NCBI RefSeq assembly: GCF_001421415.1
Contig: NZ_LMKH01000002.1
Coordinates: 1 to 64,000, forward strand
Length of the DNA stretch: 64,000 bases
Source of the DNA: Sphingomonas sp. Leaf208
Lineage (GTDB): Bacteria > Pseudomonadota > Alphaproteobacteria > Sphingomonadales > Sphingomonadaceae
Direction of reading: 5' to 3'
Shown here one piece after another: positions 28,091 through 37,216 of this stretch. The notes under the pieces were generated by a model. The model was not told the DNA's origin and did not search any database. It saw only the letters and a list, made by a program, of their open reading frames with translations. Numbering within the stretch: the first letter of the stretch is position 1; every line of letters begins with the position of its first letter. The position numbers were made by a program, and so were the translations under genes.

Positions 28091-28399
28091 ATGCGTACGA
28101 AATTGTGGATGGGCGTCGGTGCCTTCGTGGTCGCGCAATCCGGCCAGGCGATCCTGACACAGGCGGCAGCCAAACCACTGGCGCCGTCGGTCGACCAGGT
28201 CGGCGAAGGCGGCGAAAACGAGCGCGGCGAGGGTGAAGGCGAAAGCGAGGGGCGCCACGTCGTGCGCTCGACCAAGTCGCGCCAGGTCGTCCGCAATCCC
28301 CGTCGCGCGCGTGCCGCGCAACAGCATGCCGGTCAGCGCGGCGAAGGCGAATATGAGGGCGGTGAAAACGAGAGCGGCGAAGGCGAGGGCGAACGCTGA
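28091..28399 (+). CDS. Small secreted Glu/Gly-rich protein
   Basis: A 102-residue frame with a signal-peptide-like start (MRTKLWMGVGAFVVA, ending near AAAKPLAPS), then GEGGE-type repeats around residues 38-52 and 83-101 separated by a basic stretch. AAGGAA at 28079-28084 supports ATG 28091. I do not recognise a defined family. Acidic Glu/Gly repeats of this kind could bind metal ions in the periplasm (inference). It precedes the cytochrome gene by 19 bases and faces piuC. The antisense frame also reads as a hydrophobic protein, because Glu/Gly codons invert to Phe/Ala codons, so coding on this strand is probable, not certain. Confidence 0.55.
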   Translation: MRTKLWMGVGAFVVAQSGQAILTQAAAKPLAPSVDQVGEGGENERGEGEGESEGRHVVRSTKSRQVVRNPRRARAAQQHAGQRGEGEYEGGENESGEGEGER

Positions 28400-28418
28400 T
28401 CGCCGGACATAAGCGAGG

Positions 28419-29709
28419 ATGAGCCGGTCCGGCATCACGCGCAAGCTCATATGGGCGGCGGCAGCGTTGTGCGTCTGCGTCCTGATCTTCGCGATCTTCG
28501 CATACCGACCGGCAATCGCAGCCGTGACGCGCCCCGATCCTCGTCTGTTCGATCCGGCGCTCGTTGCGAGCGGCGCTAATCTGGCCCGGCTGGGAAATTG
28601 CGTCAGTTGCCACCAGTCTGCAGGTGGGCGTCCGTATGCAGGCGGGTATCCGGTCAAGACGCCGTTCGGAACGATCTACGGCAGTAACATTACGCCCGAC
28701 CCGGCGACGGGAATCGGTGCGTGGTCTCCGGCCGCGTTTCGACGCGCGATGCATGAGGGCGTCGGGCGTGACGGCAGCCATCTATATCCCGCCTTCCCAT
28801 ACACCCATTATGCGAACGTGACGGAGAGCGATTTGGGGGCGCTCTACGCGTTCCTGATGACCCGACCGGCCGTGCGTTCGGTGCCGCCGGCCAACACGAT
28901 GATCCCGCCGCTTGGGTTTCGTCCCGTTCTTGCCGGTTGGAAGCTGCTGTTCTTCCGACCGCAGCCGATCACGCCCGACGCCAGCCAGTCTGCCGTCTGG
29001 AACCGGGGACGCTACATCGGCGAGACGCTGGCGCACTGCACCGCCTGTCACAGTCCGCGTGGGCTTTTTTCAGCAGGAGAAGCGCGGCGCGCAGGCTTAT
29101 GACGGCGGTTGGTCGGGTGGTTGGTATGCGCCCCCGATCAATGCGCATTCGCCTGCGGTACAGGCCTGGACGGTAGAGCGGCTCGATGCCTATTTTCGCA
29201 CCGGGCTGAGCACCGTGCACGCCGCCGCAGCCGGCCCGATGGGGTCGGTAACCCATAACTTGGCCCGTGCAGCGCCGACCGACGTTCGTGCGCTCGCGAT
29301 CTATTATGCGTGGCAGATGCGCGACGCGCCTGCTGCACGGTTAGAGCCGCCGCTGCCCGATCGCCAATCCTTGGCGTCGCAGGGTCACCCGGACGGCGCG
29401 CGGCTCTACGAGGGGGCCTGCGTAGTATGCCACGAGCCGGGCGCGGCGATGATGGTTGCGGGACGTCCAGCCTTGCCGCTCGGTACGCCGCTGCACGAGG
29501 ACAACCCGCGTGATACGATCCAGATTGTCCTGAAGGGTCTCCATCCGCCCGTCTCCCCGCGTGGGCCCTATATGCCGGCGTTCGCCGATGCTCTCGACGA
29601 CCGGCAGGTGGCGGAAATCGTCGCGTATCTCCAAATGCGCCACGGTACCGGACCGGCGTGGGAGAACCTCGAGAAAGACGTCGCCAAGGCACGCAAGGAG
29701 GGCGAATGA
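28419..29709 (+). pseudogene. Three-heme cytochrome c subunit of a molybdenum dehydrogenase, frameshifted
   Basis: The first frame (28419-29102) has an N-terminal membrane anchor and two heme sites, CVSCH and CTACH, then runs out of frame. The second, one base off, continues with EKRGAQAYDGGWSGGWYAPP, the third heme site CVVCH and the C terminus to 29709. The join lies in the run GGGCTTTTTT at 29061-29070, where one base seems extra. Together they give a protein of about 429 residues, the usual size of the cytochrome partners of isoquinoline 1-oxidoreductase-type enzymes. It would pass electrons from the FeS subunit to the respiratory chain. Its end overlaps the FeS gene start. The homopolymer makes a sequencing or assembly error quite possible. 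Confidence 0.8.
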
Positions 29710-30197
29710 TCGACCTGACCGTCAATGGCGTGACGGAGCTCGTGGATATCGATCCCGCGACACCGCTGCTCTACGTGCTGCGCGACGATCTGGGGCTCCA
29801 TGCTGCGAAGTTCGGGTGCGGGTTGGGCCAGTGCGGCGCGTGCACCGTGCTCGTCGACGACCAGCCGGTGTTCTCCTGCGTCCTCCCCATCGGCGCGATC
29901 GGCACGCGAAAAGTCACGACGGTCGAGGGACTGGGCACGGCCGCCAAACCGAGTGACGTCCAGCGCGCCTTTCTCCACGAACAGGTGGCTCAGTGCGGCT
30001 ATTGCATCCCCGGCATGATGGCGCGTGCGGAAGGACTGCTGCGCAAGACTGTGACGCCGACCGAGGACGAACTGCGGACGGCAATGGCACCCTCGCTCTG
30101 TCGGTGTGGGACACACATGCGGATTTTGCGCGCGGTGCGGAGGGCAGCGGTGATGCGCGGCGGCGGCGTGGTCGATGCCGCGGAACCCGTGACGTGA
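29706..30197 (+). CDS. (2Fe-2S)-binding subunit of a molybdenum hydroxylase (IorA type)
   Basis: A 163-residue protein with two [2Fe-2S] domains. The N-terminal plant-ferredoxin type domain has CGLGQCGACTVLVDD and a later Cys in VFSC; the C-terminal domain has QCGYCIPGMM and LCRCGTHMRI. This is the small subunit of the xanthine oxidase family, isoquinoline 1-oxidoreductase subgroup. It carries electrons from the Mo site to the cytochrome. ATG 29706 overlaps the cytochrome stop by 3 bases, and its own stop overlaps the Mo subunit start, so the three are translationally coupled. Confidence 0.9.
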   Translation: MIDLTVNGVTELVDIDPATPLLYVLRDDLGLHAAKFGCGLGQCGACTVLVDDQPVFSCVLPIGAIGTRKVTTVEGLGTAAKPSDVQRAFLHEQVAQCGYCIPGMMARAEGLLRKTVTPTEDELRTAMAPSLCRCGTHMRILRAVRRAAVMRGGGVVDAAEPVT

Positions 30198-32416
30198 GCG
30201 GCGAGGCGTCACGCCGCGACGTGCTGTGCGGCTTGCTCGTCGCATTCTCGCTCGCGCCGTCCACCGCGTTGGCGCAGACCGGTGGCGGCGAGGGTAGTGG
30301 CGGACCGCCGACAATCGCGCCTGACCTACCGGGGACACTGGCCAAGTTCCCCGATCTCGACGCCTGGATCCGGATCGCACCGGACGGTCGCGTAACCGTG
30401 TTCACGGGCAAGGTCGAACTCGGCACCGGTGTGAAGACCGCGATGGCGCAGCTTGCCGCCGACGAACTCGACGTCGCGATCGACCGGATCGACCTCATCA
30501 CCGCGGACACGGGCCTGACACCGAACGAGGGCGTGACCGCGGGGAGCCAGACGCTCGAACAGAGCGGCGCCGCGATCGCCAATGCCGCCGCCAATGTCCG
30601 TCTGTTGTTAGCCGAGGCAGCCGCGACGCGGTGGGGCGTGATGGCGACCACGCTGTTCACGCGCGACGGTTCGGTGCTCAACGGGCAGGGAAAGCGCGCG
30701 ACCTATGCGGAGTTGGCCGCATCCATCTCGCTCGCAGTGCGCGCAAGGGCGGACGTACCACGCAAGCGTCGGGAGGCTCGGCGGCTGATCGGGCGGCCGG
30801 TACCGCGCGTCGACCTGTCAGCCAAGCTGACCGGTTTGCCAAGCTATGTGCATGACATGCGGCTGCCCGGCATGGTGCACGCCCGGGTCCTGCGCGGACC
30901 GTCATCCGGCACGCAGCTGACGCCCGATCTTTCTGCGCTGCGCCGGCAACCGGGTGTCGCCAGGGTCGTGCAGGTCGGCCGTTTCGCCGCAATCGTCGGG
31001 CCGCGCGAATGGCCGCTCGAGCAGGCGCTTCGCGTGGCCAATCGCGGCCGCTGGGTGCGCGATCCGTCGGTGCCGGCGTTGTTCCCGATGCCGGCCGGGC
31101 TGCTGGACATGCGGCGGGAAAGCCAGGTGATCGACAACCGCCGCGATAACCCCGGAGCGCGCGGCGTCCAGCGGCTGTCTGCGCGCTATGACAGGCCCTA
31201 TCTGATGCACGGCGCGATCGGGCCGTCCTGTGCGGTGGCACTGTTTGCCAAGGACCAGCTGACGGTGTGGACGCATAGTCAAGGCGTCGAGCCGCTTCGT
31301 CAGGCGATCGCCGAACTGCTCGCGATACCCGCCGACCGCGTCCGGTGCGTCCACCGCGAGGGGGCAGGGTGCTACGGGCATAACGGTGCGGACGATGTGG
31401 CCGGGGACGCTGCGCTAATCGCCCGCGCGATGCCCGGCGTCCCCGTGCGGCTGCAATGGAGCCGCGAGCAGGAACATGGCTGGGAACCGCTCGGCCCGGC
31501 GATGGTCGCGCAGGTTGACGCGACGCTCGATGCATCGGGACGGATCGTCGACTGGCGGCATCAGGTGTGGAGCAATACGCACAGCACGCGACCGGTCGCG
31601 GCGGGCGATCTTCTCGCCGGTGCCGAAGTCGTACCGTCGTTCAAGCCGACCCCGCCGAAACCGATCCCGCAGCCCAATGGCGGCGGCGACCGCAACGCAA
31701 TCCCGCTGTACCGCTTCCCCAACCAGACCATCGTCAGCCATTTCCTGCCCGACATGCCGGTCCGCGTCTCGGCGCTGCGGGGCCTGGGCGCGCACCTGAA
31801 CATCTTCGCGCTCGAAAGCTTCATGGACGAGCTGGCGGCGGCGGCGGGAAAGGATCCGGTCGCGTTCCGGCTGGCGCACTTGGACGATCCACGCGCGGCT
31901 GCTGTGATCCGGCAGGCCGCAGCGCGGTTTGGCTGGGCGCGATACCGATCCGCCCCCAATCGCGGGCGGGGCTTCGCCTTTGCCCGCTACAAGACCCACG
32001 GGGCCTATTGCGCCATCGCGCTCGACGTAGAGCATATCCCCGACGAGGGCCGGCTGATCGTCCACCGCGCAGTCGCTGCCGTGGACAGCGGCGAGGCCGT
32101 CAACCCGGATGGCATCCGCAACAAGGTGGAGGGCGGGATCGTCCAGTCGCTGAGCTGGACCGCCTTTGAAGCGGCCGGGCGCGACGGGGCGCGCCGGACC
32201 GATTACGACTGGAGCACCTATCCGATACTCCGGTTTGCCGATGCGCCACGCAGCGTAACCGTAGAGGTCATCGATCGGCCGGGCACGCCTTTCCTCGGGA
32301 CCGGTGAATGTGCCCAGGGACCGACCGCGGCTGCGCTGGCGAATGCTCTGGCTTCAGCGACGGGGGGGCGGCTGCGAAGTATGCCTTTGATCGGCCGGTC
32401 GTTGCCGCAGACGTAA
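30194..32416 (+). CDS. Molybdopterin-binding subunit of a molybdenum hydroxylase (IorB / aldehyde dehydrogenase type)
   Basis: A 740-residue large subunit. The start is GTG 30194, overlapping the FeS stop by 4 bases. EASRRDVLCG followed by a hydrophobic stretch is a twin-arginine signal, so the folded enzyme is exported to the periplasm, fitting a cytochrome partner. FTGKVELGTGVKTAMAQLAADEL is the first Mo-domain motif. GTGECAQGPTAAALANAL near the end contains the catalytic Glu. Relatives oxidise N-heterocycles or aldehydes; the substrate here cannot be stated. No maturation (XdhC/CoxF-type) gene is in the window. Confidence 0.88.
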   Translation: MSGEASRRDVLCGLLVAFSLAPSTALAQTGGGEGSGGPPTIAPDLPGTLAKFPDLDAWIRIAPDGRVTVFTGKVELGTGVKTAMAQLAADELDVAIDRIDLITADTGLTPNEGVTAGSQTLEQSGAAIANAAANVRLLLAEAAATRWGVMATTLFTRDGSVLNGQGKRATYAELAASISLAVRARADVPRKRREARRLIGRPVPRVDLSAKLTGLPSYVHDMRLPGMVHARVLRGPSSGTQLTPDLSALRRQPGVARVVQVGRFAAIVGPREWPLEQALRVANRGRWVRDPSVPALFPMPAGLLDMRRESQVIDNRRDNPGARGVQRLSARYDRPYLMHGAIGPSCAVALFAKDQLTVWTHSQGVEPLRQAIAELLAIPADRVRCVHREGAGCYGHNGADDVAGDAALIARAMPGVPVRLQWSREQEHGWEPLGPAMVAQVDATLDASGRIVDWRHQVWSNTHSTRPVAAGDLLAGAEVVPSFKPTPPKPIPQPNGGGDRNAIPLYRFPNQTIVSHFLPDMPVRVSALRGLGAHLNIFALESFMDELAAAAGKDPVAFRLAHLDDPRAAAVIRQAAARFGWARYRSAPNRGRGFAFARYKTHGAYCAIALDVEHIPDEGRLIVHRAVAAVDSGEAVNPDGIRNKVEGGIVQSLSWTAFEAAGRDGARRTDYDWSTYPILRFADAPRSVTVEVIDRPGTPFLGTGECAQGPTAAALANALASATGGRLRSMPLIGRSLPQT

Positions 32417-32541
32417 CCGTTAGACCCTGCACTTCAGCCAAGACTTCATACCTACCGACTTGGGATCGGGTGCCGCTCGACATCGTTACCTCAGCGTGTC
32501 GCGAGCGTTCCCTCGCGAGAATAGCTGAAAGGCCGATGCCG

Positions 32542-33828
32542 ATGAACGCTGCCGAAGTCTTCACGACGCTGGACGTCGAGTTGAAGCCCGATCCGTCGCG
32601 CACCGTTATCCGGCCATTCAGCTTCGGCTATCCGCAAGCGTTCGAGGCGGACCGCCCGCCCCGCAGCCAGGTCGTCGTGGACCGCGTCCGGGCGCTGGAC
32701 GATACGATGCGCCAAAGGATGCGCGACCTGCTGCTGACCCCCATGCGCGAGCGCCACCGCAACGCCGAGCAGGTCCTGCTGCGTCGTTTCGATGAGGTAC
32801 GGCAGGACATAGGGGACGGCGACTTCAACAAGGACGAACGGCTGATCATCGGCGCCTATTTCAGCCAGGAATACGCGTTCGAGTCCGCCGCGCTCTTCAA
32901 CCCCAGCATCGTTTCACTGACGGATGAAGAACCGTCCGTGCCGGGCGCGGTCCGCTTCGTCATGTCGCTGCGCGGCATCGGCGAAGGTCATATATCGTCG
33001 ATCACGTTCCGTACCGGCGAGTGGGGACCGGGCGATCGGCTGGTGATCGATCCGGCCAGCGCGCACGGCGTCCCGCCGCGCATCGAGCGGCAGGATGACG
33101 GGTGGGTCCGCCTGCTCTGCGAAGACAGCCGGGATGCGTCCGAAACCGTCATCTTCCCGGTCTTGCCGAGCCAGCGACAGGGCATAGAGGATCTGCGACT
33201 GGTCAACTTCACCGATCACGACGGGGTCCGCAGCATCATCGGCACGTACACCGCGTTCGACGGCAAGGACGCGCGCCAGGAAATCCTGCGCGGGGTCGAC
33301 CTGCGCCGGGTCGAGATGAGAGCGCTCGCCGGCGCCATGACCGGCTACAAGGGAATGGCGCTGTTCCCGCGACGGATCGACAACCAGTTCGTGATGCTGG
33401 GCCGCCAGGACAGCGAGAATATCTGGCTGCTGCGATCGAACGACCTCTACACGTGGGAAACCGGAACGCCGATCATGGCGCCGAAATACCCCTGGGAGTT
33501 CGTGCAGCTGGGCAATTGCGGATCGCCGATCGAGATCGACGAGGGCTGGCTGGTGTTCACGCACGGCGTCGGCATGGTCCGGGGATATTGCATCGGTGCC
33601 TGCCTGCTCGACAAGGAAGATCCGTCGAAGGTGCTCGCCCGCACGGCATCGCCGTTGCTGTTTCCCAGCGCGGAACAACGCGGGGGCTATGTACCGAACG
33701 TGACCTATAGCTGCGGTGCGCTGATCAGAGATCGCCGCATCTTGCTGCCCTACGCGATCGGCGACGAGTATTCGGCGTTTGCCGTGGGAGACGTGGATGA
33801 CCTGCTTTCGGTCATGATCGACAATTGA
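32542..33828 (+). CDS. GH130 family glycoside phosphorylase/hydrolase
   Basis: A 428-residue protein without signal peptide, hence cytoplasmic. The family pattern is clear: a five-bladed propeller core with GTYTAFDGKDARQEIL, TGYKGMALFPRRIDNQFVMLGRQDSENIWLL and NCGSPIEIDEGWLVFTHGVG. GH130 enzymes mostly phosphorolyse beta-mannosides, giving mannose 1-phosphate, and some are hydrolases. This suggests that mannosides entering the cell are split here, in keeping with GH92 and GH2 elsewhere in the window. ATG 32542 fits GAAAGG at 32527-32532 better than ATG 32536. It is 125 bases after the Mo subunit and probably a separate transcript. Confidence 0.85.
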   Translation: MNAAEVFTTLDVELKPDPSRTVIRPFSFGYPQAFEADRPPRSQVVVDRVRALDDTMRQRMRDLLLTPMRERHRNAEQVLLRRFDEVRQDIGDGDFNKDERLIIGAYFSQEYAFESAALFNPSIVSLTDEEPSVPGAVRFVMSLRGIGEGHISSITFRTGEWGPGDRLVIDPASAHGVPPRIERQDDGWVRLLCEDSRDASETVIFPVLPSQRQGIEDLRLVNFTDHDGVRSIIGTYTAFDGKDARQEILRGVDLRRVEMRALAGAMTGYKGMALFPRRIDNQFVMLGRQDSENIWLLRSNDLYTWETGTPIMAPKYPWEFVQLGNCGSPIEIDEGWLVFTHGVGMVRGYCIGACLLDKEDPSKVLARTASPLLFPSAEQRGGYVPNVTYSCGALIRDRRILLPYAIGDEYSAFAVGDVDDLLSVMIDN

Positions 33829-34208
33829 TCCGGCGTGGCGCAGGCTGGCGTTTTGAGCAGTGGAACCTGGCAATTTCACCAGCTACGATTGAGCGACAGA
33901 TATCGCGTTTGGAAGTTGGTAAGCGGCCATTCCGGTTTCGTCTCCCTGACAGCCGGTTTGATAGCCGAGTATGGATTCTGCCCGTCCTTGGCGTGCAACG
34001 GCAGCATGCGCGGTAGACAGGAACGCGAGAAGGAAAGGAGCCATCCGGCCGAGTGACCTTCGCATTGCTGGCAAAACCGCTGAAACCGATCTGATAAATC
34101 CTGCTGGCCCGTGAGCAGGCGGTCTCGACGTAGATCGCCATGAAACGGGCGGGGCAGAGGAATAGCATCTTTCGCCGCCGCGTCTTGGCATGACAGCCGT
34201 CGGAGTCG
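33829..34208. other. Intergenic region, nothing recognised
   Basis: About 380 bases between the stops of the convergent GH130 and MsrA genes. Short frames exist on both strands, one with a signal-peptide-like start on the minus strand, but none has a ribosome site or a recognisable pattern. Confidence 0.4.
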
Positions 34209-34709
34209 CTATCGCACCCCGTTACCCTCGGATAGAACATGCCGGGCGAAGTCTCGCCGGATCCCAACCAGCTTGGGGTCGATATAGCGTTGGCAGAACG
34301 GTCGGGTCGGATCGGTACGGTAATAGTTGCGGTAGCGCTCTTCCGATGACCGGAACCCGACGAGCGGCAGCACCTTCGTCCGCACAGCGCTGTCAACTTC
34401 GTGCCTGAGCCGGGTAATCACCGTATCCGCCAGATGCCACTGGTCAACATCTCCAAAATAGACAGCGCTGCGGTAACGCCCATTCGGCGAATAGCCGCTG
34501 TTCGCCGAATGGGTGCGCAGATGGACCTCAATCAGAATGTCGAGCGAAATTACCCCGGGATCGAATCGGACCATCACTCCTTCGGCCCAGGCATCGTCGG
34601 GTGCGGTCGATTGCAGAAAGCCTTGATTGACCTGGGAGACGCCGCGCAGGATTTGAAACACGCCTTCGGTGCACCAATGACACCCGCCGCCGAAGCCCGC
34701 CGTCTCCAT
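34209..34709 (-). CDS. msrA: Peptide-methionine (S)-S-oxide reductase
   Basis: About 166 residues. It reduces methionine-S-sulfoxide in proteins. GFGGGCHWCTEGVFQ holds the catalytic Cys; the family usually has Phe where this has His (GCFW), and the following Cys is of the kind seen in MsrA subgroups with a local resolving Cys. The rest of the fold is recognisable (VRFDPGVISLDILIEVHLRTH, YRSAVYFGD, RYRNYYRTDPTRPFCQRYIDPK). ATG 34709 is preferred because GGAG lies 8-9 bases upstream; ATG 34724 gives five more residues. It appears to be a single gene, and no MsrB is adjacent. Confidence 0.85.
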   Translation of the reverse strand: METAGFGGGCHWCTEGVFQILRGVSQVNQGFLQSTAPDDAWAEGVMVRFDPGVISLDILIEVHLRTHSANSGYSPNGRYRSAVYFGDVDQWHLADTVITRLRHEVDSAVRTKVLPLVGFRSSEERYRNYYRTDPTRPFCQRYIDPKLVGIRRDFARHVLSEGNGVR

Positions 34710-34882
34710 GCTCACATTCTCCATCCGGTCCGGCGAGATGCCCTTCCGCTTTCTGCGTTCAATTGCGGTAACGTGTAGCGCTGGTCGGATAGTGGCCTGG
34801 CATCGGCCGGGCCGTCTTCCCGACCGGGCTTGTCCGCCGACGGCGCTGACCGATACCGGCCCGATTATAACCGCTAGACAAC

Positions 34883-34946
34883 ATCTGAACGAACGGCTGG
34901 TTTCGAGATACGCTCACGTCACGCTGAACGTCCACTTGTGGGCCCA
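34883..34946 (+). repeat. Dispersed two-part intergenic repeat, copy 4
   Basis: First half-unit begins TGAACGAACGGCTGG, second TGAACGTCCACTTGTGGGC. It lies between msrA and the efflux pump. Confidence 0.6.
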
Positions 34947-34955
34947 GATATAAGG

Positions 34956-36374
34956 CTAGCGTCTGCCACGCTCTTGAGCGAGTGTCAGAAATGCAATGAC
35001 GCCTGCCGTCAAAGCTGAAAATGCTGCGAGCAGGGCTGCGGTATGGAACGCCTCGGTCAACTGTACGACCGATGCGGCCACAACGGCACCGGCCAGCGCC
35101 GTTGCGATCAAGCCGCCGGTTCGCGCGATCGCGCTGTTGAACCCCGATGCGGTGCCGGTGTGGTGATCGTCTACGGACGACAGAACTGCGGTCGTAAGCG
35201 GAGCGACCGCGCCGGCCATCCCGAGCGCGATCACCACCAGACCGGGCAGCACGTTACTCCAATAGCCGGCCCCCGGGTCGACGGTCGCCATCAGCGCGAA
35301 ACCGACACCGGTAACGATCGGACCGATCGTCAGCGGCCAGCGCGGTCCGATCCGCTCGCTCAATCGTCCGGCAAAGCGCGATGCGGTGCCAATCATGATC
35401 GAAAAGGGGAGCAACGCGAAGCCCGCCTGGGTCGGCGTGTACCCGCCGCCGACGATCAACAGATACGGCAGCAACACCAGCAATCCGCCCAGCGCACCGT
35501 ACAGCAGCAGAGTCAGCAAGGTCAGCCCGACGAATGGGCGTGATGCGAACAGCGTCAGCGGCATCATCGCGCGGTCGCCTAAACGGTGCTCCTGGCCGAC
35601 GAACGCGACCAGCAGAACGATGCCGATGCCCAGGCCCGCACCGATTTTCGGCGACAGGACATGACCGCTCGACCACAGGGTCAGCGCCCATGTCAGGATA
35701 CCGAGCGCGGCGGTTACCAAGATCGCGCCGAGCCAATCGAGTGGTTGCTCGCCGGGATTGCTCTCCTCGACATAGCGTAGGGCAACCACGATCGCTGCCG
35801 CCGCGACAGGCAGATTAAGGTAGAAGATCGTCCGCCAGCCCAGCGTATCGACCAGCCAGCCCCCAAGCGGTGGACCGACGGCGCTGGCTATCGCGCCGGC
35901 TGCGGCCCATGTCCCGACCGCTCGCCCCCTTGCTTCGCCTTCGAACGAACTGCCGAGGATCCCCAGGCTGTTAGGCATCAGGATCGCGGCGCCAATGCCC
36001 TGCATTCCGCGCGTTACCAGCAGGATCGAAAGCGTCGGCGCCAGTGCGCAGCCAATCGACGCAAGCGCGAACAGGACTGTGCCGAGCACCAGCATCCGCC
36101 GGCGCCCGTAATGATCGCCCGCTGCGCCACCCAGCAGAAGCAGCGCCGAGAGCGGCAGCAGATACGCGTTGATGATCCAGGGAAGGTCTGACGCGCCGCC
36201 GCCAAGATCCTTGCCGATTGCGGGAAGCGCGACGTTGGTCACCGAGCCGTCGATAAAGGCGAGGCTTGAGGCCAGCATCGTCGCGGCGATCGTCCAGCCG
36301 GGATAGCGAACAGCCGTGGTCCGTGCTGTCCCTGCAGAAGGGGGGTCGCCAGACCCCGGCGGTGGCGCATTCAT
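34956..36374 (-). CDS. MFS multidrug efflux transporter, DHA2 (EmrB/QacA) type
   Basis: A 472-residue inner-membrane antiporter with 14 predicted helices. LAFIDGSVTNVALPAIG is motif D1, GGAAGDHYGRRRMLVLG motif A, RGMQGIGAAILMPNSLG motif B, and AIASAVGPPLGGWLVD motif C of drug:proton antiporters. The ATG at 36374 overlaps the stop of the upstream glycosylase (ATGA), which decides the start over an ATG 8 codons upstream. Co-transcription with a DNA-repair gene suggests response to an alkylating or toxic compound, but this is only an inference. Confidence 0.85.
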   Translation of the reverse strand: MNAPPPGSGDPPSAGTARTTAVRYPGWTIAATMLASSLAFIDGSVTNVALPAIGKDLGGGASDLPWIINAYLLPLSALLLLGGAAGDHYGRRRMLVLGTVLFALASIGCALAPTLSILLVTRGMQGIGAAILMPNSLGILGSSFEGEARGRAVGTWAAAGAIASAVGPPLGGWLVDTLGWRTIFYLNLPVAAAAIVVALRYVEESNPGEQPLDWLGAILVTAALGILTWALTLWSSGHVLSPKIGAGLGIGIVLLVAFVGQEHRLGDRAMMPLTLFASRPFVGLTLLTLLLYGALGGLLVLLPYLLIVGGGYTPTQAGFALLPFSIMIGTASRFAGRLSERIGPRWPLTIGPIVTGVGFALMATVDPGAGYWSNVLPGLVVIALGMAGAVAPLTTAVLSSVDDHHTGTASGFNSAIARTGGLIATALAGAVVAASVVQLTEAFHTAALLAAFSALTAGVIAFLTLAQERGRR

Positions 36375-36943
36375 GGTTCGGTTTGACGGAAACAGCATGT
36401 CTCGTGGTCGTTCACGAGACCGCAGGCTTGCATCCAGGCGTAGACGATGACGGGACCGACGAACTTGAACCCGCGCTGCTTAAGCGCCGCGGATAGCGCT
36501 TCGGAGGCAGGCGAGCGGGTCAGCGCCTTGGCACCGTCGCCGATCACCGGCGCACCATCGACGAAACTCCAGACGAAGCCGCTGAAATCTTCGCCGGCGT
36601 CGCGCATTGCGAGATAGGCGCGGGCATTGCCGATCGTCGCTGCGATCTTGGCGCGGGAGCGGACGATACCGGCGTTGCTGAGCATCGCCGCGATGTCCGG
36701 CTCGCCGAACCGCGCGACGGTGTCCGGATCGAAGCCCGCGAAAGCGGCTCGGAATGCGTCGCGTTTGCGCAGGATCGTGATCCAGGCCAGCCCGGCCTGG
36801 AATCCGTCGAGCATCAGCTTTTCCCACAGCGCGCGCGGGTCACGTTCGGGCACGCCCCATTCGTCGTCGTGATACGCCGCAAGCAAAGGGTCGCCTTGCG
36901 CCCATCGGCAACGAGATAGCTCGGCGCGGGTCATGCCGGGCAT
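36371..36943 (-). CDS. tag: DNA-3-methyladenine glycosylase I
   Basis: A 190-residue base-excision repair enzyme that removes 3-methyladenine. The family core is complete: RCRWAQGDPLLAAYHDDEWGVPERD carries the first zinc ligands (Cys, His), MLDGFQAGLAWITILRKRDAF the substrate region, and VNDHETCC near the C terminus the second pair of ligands (His, Cys). Length matches E. coli Tag (187). Possible starts are 36934, 36943 and 36970, with no clear ribosome site for any; 36943 is a compromise. Its stop overlaps the efflux pump start, so both are one operon. Confidence 0.88.
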   Translation of the reverse strand: MPGMTRAELSRCRWAQGDPLLAAYHDDEWGVPERDPRALWEKLMLDGFQAGLAWITILRKRDAFRAAFAGFDPDTVARFGEPDIAAMLSNAGIVRSRAKIAATIGNARAYLAMRDAGEDFSGFVWSFVDGAPVIGDGAKALTRSPASEALSAALKQRGFKFVGPVIVYAWMQACGLVNDHETCCFRQTEP

Positions 36944-37150
36944 TGCCGGGTCGTTGCTGTTGATTTGCATACTGGCCGGGACGATGCTCGCTCGGTGCCG
37001 GTGTGTCGATGCCGTTTGCCATCGCCAGCGCGGATCAGGTCTTGATGGCGTTAAGCAGTTCGGCGTTGATCTGGTCGAACCGGACTGATCGCAATCCTCG
37101 CTTTCAGGCCCTCTAGGCCGCTGATCGGCCGCCGAGCGTTGCCGCCCAGC

Positions 37151-37216
37151 CAGATGAACGAATGGATGAAGTTGGGATGCGGGGAAGGGCGTCGGAATGT
37201 CCGCTTGTGGGTCAAT
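37151..37216 (+). repeat. Dispersed two-part intergenic repeat, copy 5
   Basis: First half-unit TGAACGAATGGATGAAGTTG, second with ATGTCCGCTTGTGGGTCAAT. The stop codon of the GH74 gene (minus strand, 37212-37214) lies inside the second half-unit. Confidence 0.62.

Noticed and set aside
28000-28657. A long N-terminal extension of the piuC frame
   Set aside because: PiuC is complete from 28000; the extension is antisense to the Glu/Gly-rich and cytochrome genes.
33883-34053. A small - strand frame with a signal-peptide-like start
   Set aside because: No ribosome site and no similarity that I recognise; could be chance.
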